Assembly: GCF_017654505.1 (NCBI RefSeq)
Contig: NC_054558.1
Coordinates: forward strand, 12,131,825 to 12,195,824
DNA length: 64,000 nt
Source: Polyodon spathula
Lineage: Eukaryota; Chordata; Actinopteri; Acipenseriformes; Polyodontidae
Direction of reading: 5' to 3'
Position 1 is the first letter of the stretch. Each line of letters opens with the position of its first letter. A model generated the notes under the pieces. It was not told where the DNA came from. It saw only the letters and a program-made list of their open reading frames with translations, and searched no databases. Position numbers and translations under genes: made by a program. This document shows, piece after piece, positions 46,140 through 59,861 of this stretch.

Positions 46140-47511
46140 ACACCAACACAGAAATGTCAGGCTCACGGTCTGGTGGTGGAGTTTCCTGACGTGTTCTCTT
46201 CCATCCCTGTGCAGACTCGAGTAGCCCATCATCACATTGATATTGAGCCGGGGGCGCTAGTTCACCAGTATACCTGAGCATAAAAGACAGGTAATAAAAG
46301 CGGAAATTGATGAAATGCTGAGCCTGGGGGTAATATAAGAGTCCCAAAGTGACTGGAACAGTCCAATCGTTTTAGTTGATAAGCCAGATGGGGCAACTCG
46401 ATTTTGCATTGATTTTAGACGGATCAATGAGAAATCGAAATTTGATGCTTATCCGATGTCCCGGGTAGATGTGTTGCTGGAGCGTCTAGGCACAGCTAAT
46501 TTTATGACGACACTGGATTTAACGAAGGGGTACTGGCAGATACCCCTGACTCCAGAATCTAGAGAGAGAATGGCGTTTTCGACTCCCTTCGGGTTGTACC
46601 AATTTAGGACCATGCCCTTTGGGTTGCATGGAGCACCCGCCACTTTCCAGTGGATGAAGGATCGCATCTTGCGGCCCCATCAGCAGTACGCCGCTGCTTA
46701 CATAGATGACGTGGTTATCCACAGTGAGGATTGGCCGAGTCATCTGTGTAAGGTGGCGGTGGTGCTGCAATCCTTGCGGGAGGCGGGGCTCACTGCTAAC
46801 CCAAAGAAGTGTGCCATTGAGAAGAGTCAGTCGGAGTATTTGGGGTATCGAGTAGGGGGCGGCCAGATCAGAACGCTGGTTGCTAAGGTGAAAGCCTTGG
46901 CTGACTGGCCGGTTCCTACAACCAAAACCCAGGTGCGCTCTTTCTTGGGACTAGCGGGCTATTATAGAAAGTTCATCCCGAGTTTCGCTAAGCTCGCTGT
47001 TCCCTTGACAGACCTCACCCGGAAGGCTGCCCCAAAAACGGTTCAGTGGACGGAGTCGTGCCAGAGGGCTTTTCTCGCCTTGAAGCGGAGGCTGTGTAGT
47101 AAGCCAGTGCTATGCAGCCTGGATTTTGGTAAGAGGTTCACCCTGCAGAAGGATGCGACAGAGACAGGTCTCGGGGCAGTGTTGTCTCAGGAGGTTCGGG
47201 GAAGTGAGCACCCAGTCCTGTACATCAGCAGGAAGCTCCTTCCCCGCGAGAAAAATTATAGCACCATCGATTAGGTGTGTCTCGCAGTAAAATGGGCAGT
47301 CGAGTCACTCCGGTACTACCTCCTGGGGCGACACTTCACCCTGGTTACAGATCATGCCACCTTAGCATGGCTTCAACGGATGAAAGATAGCAACGCCAGA
47401 ATCACACGGTGGTACTTGGCCTTGCAGCCCTATGCCTTCAGGGTAGTCCACTGAGCAGGAAAGCTGCATCAAAACGCAGACTTTTTCTCTCGGGAAGGCA
47501 TGGGGGTGTAA
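46140..47511 (+). pseudogene. RT and RNase H of gypsy copy 2
   Basis: It begins with the conserved pre-RT segment (EFPDVFSSIPVQTRVAHHHI). A frameshift and stops follow at 46275-46340. RT continues with SPIVLVDKPDGATRFCIDFR, TTLDLTKGYWQIPLTPESRE, MPFGLHGAPATFQWMKD and the catalytic YIDDVVI (about 46697-46717). RNase H follows: ISRKLLPREKNYSTID, stop TAG at 47272, then LRYYLLGRHFTLVTDHATLA, another stop near 47452, and LHQNADFFSREGMGV ending at 47511. A purine tract (GAGGGAAAGGA) precedes the 3' LTR. RT copies element RNA into DNA. Confidence 0.9.
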
Positions 47512-47553
47512 GATTTTCGAATGACCGGTGGTGTCATTCTGAGGGAAAGGATA

Positions 47554-48274
47554 TGTAGCAGGGAGAGATTTGTGCTGACTCTGCTGGCGTGTTCACGGGC
47601 TGCAGGAAGAAGGTGGCAGTCGCCCAACAACCGTCTGTGAATCATGGCAGTGACACGGGGAGGTGGGAAGGTGGGTGTGTGGACTTTCCCCCTCTCTGAA
47701 TGGCTGAGAGGCGAGTCGTGGGAGATTGCTAGCCCTATAAAAAAATGCTCTGCTGTTTCCTCAGGGCTGCCCTTTTAAACGCGCAGAGAGTGCGGAAGCG
47801 CTGGCCCACGACCGAGAACCAGTCGGAGAGAACGGAACGGAGGTTCAGACCAAGACAGTGAGGGCGGGGAACCCTTGGGCAGACCCCTTAAAAGTATAGC
47901 TGAGCAGGCTAGTTAGCCGGCAGCGTAGGAAGGTGATCCGGGTCGCACGGGCAGCGGCGACCGAGATATTGCTGCAGAGTGTAGCACCTTTTCTTTATAG
48001 TTTTGTTACTGTTTTATTTTCCCTGTTTCTTTGTGCCTTCTGTTTTGAATTATTGTTTCGAAGCACCTGCATGGGCGCCGTTATTGTGTACCCTCACTTG
48101 GTATGCCCATGGTTCTGTTTACCATCATTGGTAAATTGGACCATGGACCCACAGCGCCATCTGCGGGCTAAAAAGAAATAAGGCACCCTGCAAAATAAAA
48201 CTGGGCACCTGTGTAGTGTTTTCAAGTACACCTGTCTGTCTCCTGGTCAGTGAATTACCCACAACATTTCCACA
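47554..48274 (+). repeat. 3' LTR of gypsy copy 2
   Basis: 721 bp, matching the 5' LTR with scattered substitutions. It carries an extra TCGTGGGA-type segment near 47715 and a 2-bp deletion near 47598. Confidence 0.9.
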
Positions 48275-49972
48275 AACCTGTACAAAGAGTACATGTAATT
48301 TAATATGAAGAGGAACACTCCTAAAGACTGAGAAACAAGGCCTGCACAATATTGATGAGTAAGCTGTACAAAGTCCCTTTTCCTTCTTTACTGATATCCA
48401 CCGATACCAACAGCCGCACCTCTGGAGCTCCTCCTTCACATTCTTCTTCCCATCTGGACTGAACTGATTCCCTCGCAGACTGAGAAAGACAGGATTAGAA
48501 AGACACATGGTTTATTTCAGCAAACTGTAGTATCAAATACCCTAACTTTCTGTAATTAATGATATATTGTTTTATTTTATAAAAGTCAGAGGTGGAGTAG
48601 ATTATACACAAACATGCTTCAGCCCAAATGAACCATTATAAGCTTAATTCTATAACCCATCAAACTGGTGGCTTCATTATGAAATGCTACTGTGACCTTC
48701 ATCAGGGCCAGACCAAGGGGGGTGTGAGCAGTGCGACCGCACAGGGCACTGACCTGAGGGGGCGCCCATTGATTGGCTGATGAATAACAAGTAAAACAAA
48801 TGTATGCAATAACAATTCAAAACAAAAACAATACGACAAAAGAAATGAAAGTGCTTTATTATTCATCAGCCAGTGGGTGCCCCCCTCAAGTCAGCTGCTG
48901 TCTTTAAGGGGGCGCTGATTGGCTGACAAATAATAAGGCCAAAAAAAACCAAACAAAAAAAACACAGTGTGGTTCGGGTAAACTTTCCTATCGGTTTGTG
49001 AAAAATGGACCATGTGATTTTCCAGAAGCTGCACAGCAAACAAGTATCTTCAGTTCATATGAAATGTTGGGGTCTGAGCAGGACGGCTCAGCGTATCGAC
49101 AAGTAGTTGTTTTGCACTATAGTTTGAAAAATGCAACCACACACCAGAAAAAAGACTTATAACCAGTGTGACTCGGAGGTGAAACGCCATTTTTTACACT
49201 CCACCTTCACTGTTATTTATCTTGAATAGTAGACTGTTGTATTTGTCAAGAGTACTTTAATGTTTAATGTTTCCGATGCATTCTTTCCTTGTGCTGTGTC
49301 TGCGTGTGCTCTCTGGATAAACAGTAGCCTACTGAACTTGACGTGGCAACTGGTTCTTAAAGGGCGATTGCATTTTGGTTTTTTAAAGAATGTTATCACA
49401 TTACATGTGTTCATTCAGTTAAATAAATTATAAAATAAACTAAGTAAAAATGAGTACAACAGCTGACTAAACTAAACTAAACACTGTCTGAGAACTCGAT
49501 GAAAACAGCACATAACAGGCACTGCCATCCTCATCGATCCTGCACTCCTAGCAAGATCTCTCGAGTTGCTGAAGTGAAAGTTTATAATACAAAGTGAAAC
49601 AAGTTTAATATGATACTGTTTACAAATACACAACACACCTGTTTTTACTAATCTCTAATAAAGCCTTCCATTCTTTATTTTATTGCATACATTTGGTCGT
49701 GCTCATTTTTTATTTGTGACCTGCTATTTTATCTGATTTTAATGTATTTTTCTTTCTTTTTTAATTGTATGCATTTGATTGCTTGTTTCTTATTTCTCTG
49801 ATGTGTGTATGGTCTTCATACGTTTTATTGTAAAGAGATTTGGGATACTATACTCTATGTAAAAAAGGGCACACGTTTTAATATTGTCTGTTTATGCTTT
49901 ACTTGCGCCCTGCAGTTTCATGGTCTTTTTTTAAGGCTTAGCATGCAGCAATCATATTTGTTCGATTGTAAG
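48275..49972. other. no gene recognised; contains an inverted-repeat element
   Basis: Mostly AT-rich single-copy-like sequence. The only structure seen is the inverted repeat annotated at 48755-48905. Confidence 0.5.
48755..48905. repeat. inverted repeat, possible non-autonomous transposon
   Basis: CTGAGGGGGCGCCCATTGAT then TGGCTGATGAATAA (48763-48788) is mirrored by TTATTCATCAGCCAGTGGGT then GCCCCCCTCAAG (about 48859-48890), with a loop of about 70 bp rich in A and C. A third, direct partial copy (GGGGGCGCTGATTGGCTGAC) follows at 48908. Confidence 0.7.
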
Positions 49973-49974
49973 TA

Positions 49975-51463
<1,489 letters not shown>

Positions 51464-51503
51464 CAAGTTCTGGGGGTGGGGCAGTGGGGCGCTGGGTTTA
51501 TAT

Positions 51504-52221
51504 CTCACACAGGGCAAAATCAAGGATCGGTAAGGCTCTGCCCTTCAAGTAGTATCTCTATTTAAAAAAAAAATAAACACACTGTTTTGTATTCAAAATA
51601 TATACAAACCATAAGTGGAAATAAAAAGGACAGCTTAAAAACAATTGATAAAGTTTAAATGTTATAATAATAACATTATTTCAACAAACTAACATTGCTG
51701 GTAAGCATCTATGAATGGAGTGACTTAATATTTACTCCCCCAATTACTTCAAATATGTGTCTGCTGCTAAATTACCTCTTTACCTAAACTGCTTCTTAAA
51801 AGTTAAATAAATAAATGCAATACAACACAATGCTCACAGGTAATGCAAATCTTTAATCATTCACTTATTAAATGGTGTAGAGATTAAAAATGTATTTTGA
51901 CACCTGCCTTGATTTCAAATGTATATTGCCTACACTTGCAAAAGCCAATTCTGAACTTATTGGCATGTTATACAGGAAGAAAGCATGTTTTAAATGTCAT
52001 ACACAGAAAACCAAAGTAAATCAGTTCCTGTTTTCAATTAATGATTGTGGTTTTGTTTTATACAGTCGACTGTAGATTGTTTTATACAGTCGACTGTAGA
52101 TTATTATTTGCAAGTTCTTTTCTTACCTACCACTGTACAAAGTACACAGAATAAGCTGAGGTTCTTTTAAAAATAAGAGAAAGAATCACTGGTGTATGTT
52201 TTAATGTATCTGTTTAATAAA
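51504..52221. repeat. direct duplication, copy 1
   Basis: Starts at CTCACACAGGGCAAAATCAAG and ends at AATAAATGTG. It closely matches 52426-53110 with few substitutions. It contains an extra repeat of GTTTTATACAGTCGACTGTA near 52055-52100. Confidence 0.9.
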
Positions 52222-52425
52222 TGTGCTCTGTTTGTAATGGAGGAGCGTATTTGTAACGATGTGATTGCACCTTAGTTTCCACTGGTACTCACATGAGAAC
52301 TTAATGGTAAATACTATTTTACTGTAGCACTGGGTAACTACAAATGTTTTATGGTTTAATAAGAGAACTACTGTTTGGAAATAGTATATAATAACATGAC
52401 AAGTGCCTGTGCCCTGGTGTTACCT

Positions 52426-53110
52426 CACACAGGGCAACATCAAGGATCGGTAAGGCTCTGCCCTTCAAGTAGTATCTCTATTTAAAAAAACAATAAACAC
52501 ACTGTTTTGTATTCAAAATATATACAAACCATAAGTGGAACTAAAAAGGACAGCTTAAAAACAATTGATAAAGTTTAAATGTTATAATAATAACATTATT
52601 TCAACAAACTAACATTGCTGGTAAGTATCTATGAATGGAGTGACTTAATATTTACTCCCCCAATTACTTCAAATATGTGTCTGCTGCTAAACTACCTCTT
52701 TACCTAAACTGCTTCTTAAAAGCTAAATAAATAAATGCAATACAACACAATGCTCACAGGTAATGCAAATCTTTAATCATTCACTTATTAAATGGTGTAG
52801 AGATTAAAAATGTATTTTGACACCTGCCTTGATTTCAAATGTATATTGCCTACAGTTGCAAAAGCCAATTCTGAACTTATTGGCGTGTTATACAGGAAGA
52901 AAGTATGTTTTAAATGTCATACACAGAAAACCAAAGTAAATCAGTTCCTGTTTTCAATTAATGACTGTGGTTTTGTTTTATACAGTCGACTGTAGATTAT
53001 CCTTTTCTTACCTACCACTGTGCAAAGTACACAGAATAAGCTGAGGTTCTTTTAAAAATAAGAGAAAGAATCACTGGTGTATGTTTTAATGTATCTGTTT
53101 AATAAATGTG
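52426..53110. repeat. direct duplication, copy 2
   Basis: Same sequence as 51504-52221, offset by about 920 bp. It lacks one copy of the 23-bp unit that contains the palindrome ACAGTCGACTGT. No coding content is evident; the paired 61-codon ORFs in the two copies have no recognisable motif and are probably chance. Confidence 0.9.
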
Positions 53111-53632
53111 GATAAATTGTAACATGAGGCTTACTTGTGAATCATCCTGGTTAAAATGTATAACTTTGTAAAAGCACGCTAACACTACATATGCTCAAGT
53201 TGTTGAGAGGTATTATCCATTTGTAATGATGTTTATACAATATTAGCACAACATTTTGCCAGTCAGTGTTGACCCTGGTTTACAGCAACAAGTAAAAACT
53301 GGAAAGTTTGTCCAAATTATAAATTAATTATATTTAATGTATCTAATACATTGTGTACATCTTATTGAAGACATAAATGAACTGTAATCTGTTTCAATGC
53401 ATTCATACAGACCTTGTAAGTTACTGTTAGGATTCTGAAGCCCATAATATGGCAATTTCTTAAGGGCTCACAAATGTGTTCCTTATTTTAGAGTTCCTCA
53501 GGTGGCAACCCTAACCAAGAATGAAGATCGACCCCACACCAGGATCGCTTGTTGTTTTAAAACAAACACAGCAACTTCTTGGGTGAGATCAAACTGGTTA
53601 TTCCTTTTTTATTGGCTTTATGGATTGTTTTG

Positions 53633-53674
<42 letters not shown>

Positions 53675-54829
53675 ATTTTCGAGATTGGTATTTTTTCAGT
53701 GCAATTGCCATGGTTTTTTTCAATGGATTAGAGACCGTCATTTTTGGTATACAACGTCTCTATATTGGACAAAGATCAGAAAGGGCTGAACATTTACCAT
53801 TACTTTAGTTACTGTGAATTGAAATGTTATCACCAAAATCTGTGAAGTCAATGTATATTTTGAGTCATTGGTTACTGTTGACATACCTGGACTACTTTTG
53901 TTAATGCTAGTTTTTGCTACTGTTTTGTATGGAGGGGTTTTATACATTTACAAAATCAATTTAACAGCTTTTTTTCATTATTACTGTTTCTTTGAGTGTT
54001 TATGATATTTGATATTTTGGTTGCTGAAGGTACATATTTTAATCACAAGTATTGCAGTGAGTGCATTATTTGAAATATTTACAACTCAGCATTGCCTAAG
54101 TGAACTACGCTGTCCTGAGATTTTTTTGTTCTAGATTTTCTGTATGTTAATTTGGAGCAACAACTTGAGTTTTAATAATCTGGACTCTTACAGTTGACAT
54201 TCGCTAAAGGCTGTTTGTTACAACGTTGTACTTTTGTATTTATTCATTAATTTATATTTTTCCTATAAAGCGCTTTGGGATGGCATTATATTGCTAAATA
54301 AAAATACACTAATTGATTGACATGTTGTAACCTGGCCAAAACAATCATACACGATCGTCTTCATTTTCATATAACAACAACACCACCACCAATAATAATA
54401 ATAAATAAATAAATCAGATAGTTTGATAATTTTATTTGAAAGCATAGGTCTCCAAAGTATTTATTTCCAAAGTATCATAGTTTGACACATTTGGGGCTCC
54501 CCCAAGAATATTTAGCATAATGTTGGAATTTTGCCAGGACAGCATTTGATATGTTTCAAAGGATATCTATTAGGCTGTTTCAGAGAACTTTTGAATCGTC
54601 GGGAACTCACTGACCTGCCCAGTGGTGACCACACATGATGTCTGAAGTGAACCCCCCTACTGTACCAGTTCAGCAGTGTGTGCTGGAAAGCCTTGTCAGA
54701 GCATGGGTCAAGTAAGTGCACAGTAGTGGCCTTACCTGACAATTAACATCTTTTTCGGCATGGTCAGCTCTTACCGCCAATTAAAACATAGCTTTTTGTG
54801 TTTAATATTACTACTGTTATCTAATCCAC
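53111..54829. other. no gene recognised; 38-bp poly(T)
   Basis: A homopolymer of T runs from 53635 to 53672. A possible SINE/LINE-like tail (AAAGCGCTTTGGGATGGC followed by AAATAAA) lies at 54266-54302. Nothing else is supported. Confidence 0.45.
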
Positions 54830-55627
54830 AGACAGCTGTCCCACATATGCTCTCATTAACAGATTCCTTTTCACAGATATCAGGACATATGATCAAAATC
54901 AGAGGCTATGCCACTATCTGAAACATGTCCCCCATGTATCAGAGAACACTGGCAGTTTAAATGGCTTGCAGCCGGAATGACTTATCTGGGCATAAAACTC
55001 TTATCCAAAAAATGTGAAAGACCTTACAAAATTGGACAAAACTAGGCCTCTTTTTGTTGGGTAAAATGAATGTTATAAAGATGATTACCGCTCCCCAAAT
55101 CAATGACATCCCCTACCTTCTCCCACTCCCTTTCCCTCCTCATCTTCTACACAGATATAACAAAGCTGTTAGTACGTTTCTTTGGGCAGGAAAATCAACT
55201 CTTAATAAAGCAAAATTGTTTACTTCCCCCAGAGACAGTGGTCTATGACTCCCAAAAGTAGATTGGTATCATTATGCCTTTTCACTCTCTCAGTTATCTA
55301 AAACTCATCTTGCAGCTGATCAAGCACCTGCGTGGGTTAATATAGAAAAAGAGCTTACAGCCCCTTTTCCAATCTAGGCCTTTATTACACAAGCAGGCAG
55401 GCCAGTCCCATTTAAAGACCCGGTATTGGCTTTTGCGAGAGAAACCTGGAAAATGACACCAGATTACAAAATCGGACCCTTTCTGTCCCTTTCAGACCAA
55501 AACATGGCCTTTGATCCCAACGTCGGGCAACCACGAGCTGTTCCAACAAGTATTGCAAATCTACAGGAGGTGTATCTAAAATGTTACAGTCTTTTAAGAC
55601 AGGCTCAAGCTCCTAAATTAGAAGCTC
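54830..55627 (+). mobile_element. L1-like LINE ORF2 fragment (left part)
   Basis: Decayed post-RT region of an L1-type ORF2: ISGHMIKIRGYAT (about 54877), LGKMNVIKMITAPQINDIPY (55054-55113), LLHRYNKAVSTFLWAGKSTL (55144-55205), then DWYHYAFSLSQLSKTHLAAD and LQEVYLKCYSLLRQAQAPKL to 55621. Two in-frame stops are visible (about 55245 and 55375). The fragment is split by a piggyBac element at the TTAA at 55628 and resumes at 57133. Confidence 0.75.
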
Positions 55628-55969
55628 TTAACACTAGCACCCCCATAGCCGCTTTTTGAACAGCTTTTGCAATTCAAATTTCAATATCTCCGCGTCTGTG
55701 AATATCTCGTGCATGTCTGTTCTTAAGTGTTACTAAATACTTGAATTAAATACCCATACGGTGTTTCTGCTGCAGAATCGTAAAAACAAATGAGTTCTAA
55801 ACACTTGCTTTTGCAACCGCCAGACCCACAGTTTATGCGGCATATTGAAATCAATACAATATAGCCGTCAATTTAGTCTGAGCTTTGTAATAAAATCAAA
55901 GTCATTGTGAAAGAACATATTACATACTCGAGTGCTGAAACATTAATGAAAGTTATTCTACACATCATA

Positions 55970-56026
<57 letters not shown>

Positions 56027-57132
56027 TAGCAATTGTCACTAAATATACACATTGAATCAATACAGTGTGATATAGCTATGCTACTTTTTTCTCATCTGCC
56101 TGTCCTCTGAATAGAGTTACCACAACAGCTCAAGCCATGCGAGACCCCTGCACTCCACTACACTCCTCAGACAGAACAACTATGCCACCCTGAGTGTGTA
56201 CAGGTGTAAAAAAACCAAATAAATAAATAAAAAAGATGTGCCTATTGTAAGCTCTCTGCACAACGAAAGCTAGAGACTGTTGCATTTTACAGTGCAACGA
56301 AGTACGGTGTGGACATACTGGATCAAATGGCACGGCTGTATTCTGTCAAAGGTGGTACTCGCAGGTGGCCTGTGGCTGGTTTTTATAATGTTTTGGACCT
56401 GGCAGCCATAAACGCTTTGGTTTTGTGCTAGGAGTGCACCGGCAACACAATCACTCGCGGGGGCTTCATTTTACACTTAGCTGGAGCTACGGCAGAAACA
56501 TTTTGATGAGAAATGAAAGTCGGCTGGCAAATGCCCCTCAACCTTCAGCCAACGCTGCGCCCACTGGCACATAGAATAAAAGACAATGCCAGGTTGCTAA
56601 ATGCAATATAAAGATAACTTCTGATGTCTGCGCATGTTGTGAAAAGGCAGTCTGTGGCACTGGTACAGTTGAAAAGCGTGTTTTCTGCATGGATTGTACT
56701 AAGAAAGCTGTAATAAAACTCTGAACAGACAGAGCCTTGGAACTCTGTTTCACTCAAAGCACTTTCATGTTGTATAAATTGTTACATTTTTGTTTTAAGC
56801 TATATCTAATGTTTATGTTTTATAATTGGATATGTGCTTACAGCTTTCTACACTTGTTCACACTGAAGTTTATTGTGTAAAGTCTATTTTATTGCAGTTA
56901 TTCATGTTTATGTATACGAGTTCTTTTTGAAAAAAATAACAACAAATTTTAATTTTCAATGTAAATACGGTGTTTATTACTAAAATACTATGTATGATGT
57001 TCAAAAATAAAAATATTAAGTTGTATCCGATTGTTTTTTATTTTCATATCGAAGCCGTTTTAAAATGGAGCCGCACATTTTGCGGGCGCGGTGGTTGTAT
57101 GTAGTCTGAAATCTTTGCGGTTCTAGTGTTAA
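55628..57132 (+). mobile_element. piggyBac-like transposon with TTAA duplications
   Basis: A 1.5-kb element flanked by TTAA at 55628-55631 and 57129-57132. The left end after TTAA is CACTAGCACCCCCATAGC; the right end before TTAA is CTTTGCGGTTCTAGTG, so the first ten bases are inverted (CACTAGMACC). The interior keeps only the transposase C-terminus and contains a (TTA)n microsatellite at about 55970-56026. Most of the transposase is deleted, so the copy is non-autonomous. Confidence 0.9.
56230..56724 (+). pseudogene. piggyBac transposase C-terminal fragment
   Basis: Pieces in shifting frames include GVDILDQMARLYSVKGGTRR (about 56307-56365), WPVAGFYNVLDLAAINALVL (about 56365-56425), and the cysteine-rich tail CACCEKAVCGTGTVEKRVFC then MDCTKKAVIKL ending at 56724. 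MARxYSVKGGTRRWPVAxFYNVLDLAAINA is conserved near the last catalytic region of piggyBac-derived proteins, and the terminal cysteine-rich domain binds the transposon ends. A TAG after LVLC and frameshifts disable it. Confidence 0.85.
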
Positions 57133-57330
57133 GACAACATGGGAAAGGGAGCGTGGAAAAAATATATCTTGATTTCTAAGAAAATATATAATGAACGATT
57201 TAAAACTTGTATATCTTATCTTTAGAAAGCATGACGCTAGATAAAAAGCACCATTTCGGCTAAAAAGTGAACGTTAATCTACAAATTTATGTTCCAACAA
57301 AATAAGATAAGAAAGGGATTACATTAATAT
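57133..57330 (+). mobile_element. L1-like LINE ORF2 fragment (right part, after piggyBac)
   Basis: Directly after the TTAA, TTWERERGKNIS and a following FRLK-like stretch near 57255 fit the next part of an L1-type ORF2 C-terminus. Removing the transposon and one TTAA makes LEAL continue into KTTWERE in the same frame. This is supportive but based on degraded sequence. Confidence 0.5.
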
Positions 57331-59861
57331 TAATCCTTGAACAACCAAAGTCTTAAGAAAAAAACCTGTCTCGGCTGGATTTTGTATGAACAAAGAACAG
57401 GGTCAAGCCTAGTTCAGTCATTATAAAAATATAAGAGTCAAATACAGTTATTAGTTGCTATTTGGATTTAAATCTTAGAAGGAATCACCAAAGAAATAAA
57501 GTGATGTTATAAATTCTAGGAGCAACTGTTAAACTGAAGTAAATTAATTGAAAGATTATCTTATAATGAAACAGGTTCAGTGCTCATTGATACTGTTCAT
57601 AGTTCACAATAGTTAAAGAACAGTAATTAGACACGAAGGTATTATGAATTAATAAAATAAATGATTAACCCCTTTTTTAGACAGCATGATAGTTGAAACT
57701 AAAAATAATTATTTGATTTCATTAGAGTAATAATATGTTTTAAGTATTTGCTATAATAGAAAACATATTATTTAAAACTGACAAGTATTATTGCTTGTTC
57801 ATGACTTTACTGATAAGGAGATTAAAAGCTGAAGCAGTATTCCATTTAATTAAATGGGAAAATGATATAGTTTTATTTCTCCTTCTATTGAACAACAAGA
57901 CCTCTAGACATTATGATATCCACTGAATTATAGAATATAAAAGGCGTTGTGTTATGTTTTTGTGTTAAGTTTGTAATGATATACTATAATGTACTTTGTT
58001 GTTAATCCACTATACTATTGTCTAATGATGGTAAATGGAGACCTTATAATGTGGTTCTTTGAAACTGCTGCACTGAAAAAGGGAGCCTCTCTCCTTATCC
58101 AAAAAGGAGGAATGTCCTTGGGTTCCACTTCAGCAAAGCTGCAAGTCTTATAGATTTAGAAATTTAAGGTTTATGGAGTTAGTGGTTTAGCACAGATAAG
58201 AATATATCTTGAAATAATATGCACAAATTATGGCTTAACAGACATTCATAGGTCATAAATCTAAAAAGTGTTTGCACAGACTCTGGCTTGTGAAAAGCAA
58301 GAAACTGTGGAAAACTGCTTGGAATAGCACATTCAAAAGTCAGGTACAGGTCTGAGCCTGATTAGTACAATTTTTAAGGGATAAATAATTCTGATGAAAA
58401 CTATTACCACTTAAACTTAGTGAAGCTAATTGACTTAAATACTGCATGAGACAATCTTTTATCAAATACTCTGTTAGACATTGGTATATGGAATTAAAAC
58501 TGACTCATTAATAAAATGATGAAACAATATGAGGTTAAAAGAAACACACACCTTTAATTTAGTAAAATATAATCAATTAGAAGATGATGTCACATATTAA
58601 GAACATCTCTCATATATAACACATATAAAAATAGCGTTTTGCATGCACATATAACAGTAGTGTTTTTATATTATATTATAAACCAAGATCCTGGGAACAT
58701 TGGTTCACTTAACTTTTCAGATAAAGGAGGGGCTCGGAGGAAAACAAGAAATGAGATCATAAGAGTTGAAACAAATGTGAAGTTTTCAATTTATTTGAGT
58801 AGATGACACCTATTAATTCTGAAAAGTTAGTCCGGATCTTTTGAAAAACTATTATTTGTAAAATGGATAAGAACTGTCTCACTGATTAATGATTGGATTT
58901 AATTGAGGCGCCCCATGTATTCCAATGGGACGAAAAACCTATATAACTCCTGGGTAAATTACAATGGATTACCACACTTATCACAGACAGGGTAAGGTGG
59001 TCCATCTTCTGCAAACCAAAACACAATTGAGCTGAATTTAATTTGCCTGGTGAAGACAGTCCTATCCTTTTACGATCTATATACAAGGGTAAGCATTAAT
59101 CAATTATTATTTAATCTCACATGTATTGCATGCATTGCTATAAGGGGCTCACGCAAAGTTTTAGAAATTAGAGAGTGATCTGTTGAATGTGCTGAAATAG
59201 ACCATTGGGTACTTTAAATGACATGTTCTTGGCCTGTTTGTCGGCCTTGAATACATACATATATACATGTATTAAAGTGTTAACGTTGATATCTGTTAAG
59301 ACTCTGGACTGCCCAGTGTGTCTGTCAGCTGGGGATACGAAGTAGCCTGTAACTACTCTATCCAATATTTAACCGTTAATAAACCGAAGGAGTACTGATC
59401 ATACTCTGATTCGTAAAAAAACTTTAAAGACATGAGTCTGTCAATTTCTTAAGTGCTATATTAGTCATCTGGATATATTGCGGGTCCAGTGCAGAACAAT
59501 ACCCCACTAGGAGTATTATCAACTCTGTCTTGCTGACATCCCCCCTGAGATAAGAGTATATGCTGAGCGATATGGAAAGAGTACGTAAAGAAATCTGAAC
59601 CCACGGATTCTGTGACAGTGTCGTCTTCTTTGTTCAATATTCAAGAACAATAATCTAAACAGATTGAACCCTTTTAATTGCACTGAAATGTTTCACATAA
59701 ATAAATGTTGCATAACTACGGTAATGGGGAAACTGCAACATTACCGGGTTAAACTTCTAAAAGGATATCACAGGCGTTTCATATTTTTTGTCTGTATGTT
59801 ACTGGCACACCTTGTTCTACAAGCAAAGCTCTGAATGACAAACAGTAGTACAAATACTCAC
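57331..59861. other. AT-rich, no gene recognised
   Basis: About 2.5 kb without exons or recognisable transposon coding sequence. A CCTATATAACTCC box at about 58937 and AATAAACCG at about 59379, spaced 440 bp apart, could belong to an LTR-type promoter/poly(A) unit, but no termini were found. Confidence 0.4.

Larger units (their letters stand above)
42531..48274 (+). mobile_element. complete Gmr1-like Ty3/gypsy retrotransposon, copy 2
   Basis: A 5.74-kb element bounded by two LTRs starting TGTAGCAGGG and ending TTCCACA. It has a perfect 5-bp target duplication AACCT (42526-42530 and 48275-48279). The internal order is gag, CCHC knuckle, retropepsin, integrase with tether, RT, RNase H, polypurine tract. 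Integrase lies upstream of RT, the Ty1/copia-like order described for Gmr1-type vertebrate gypsy elements. Gag-protease is one intact ORF; pol carries several frameshifts and stops. The LTRs show a few percent divergence plus small indels, so it is older than copy 1. Confidence 0.93.

Noticed and set aside
51890..52995. Duplicate 61-codon ORFs as a small gene family
   Set aside because: Both lie in a recent duplication of AT-rich DNA; there is no motif, and identity reflects duplication age, not selection.
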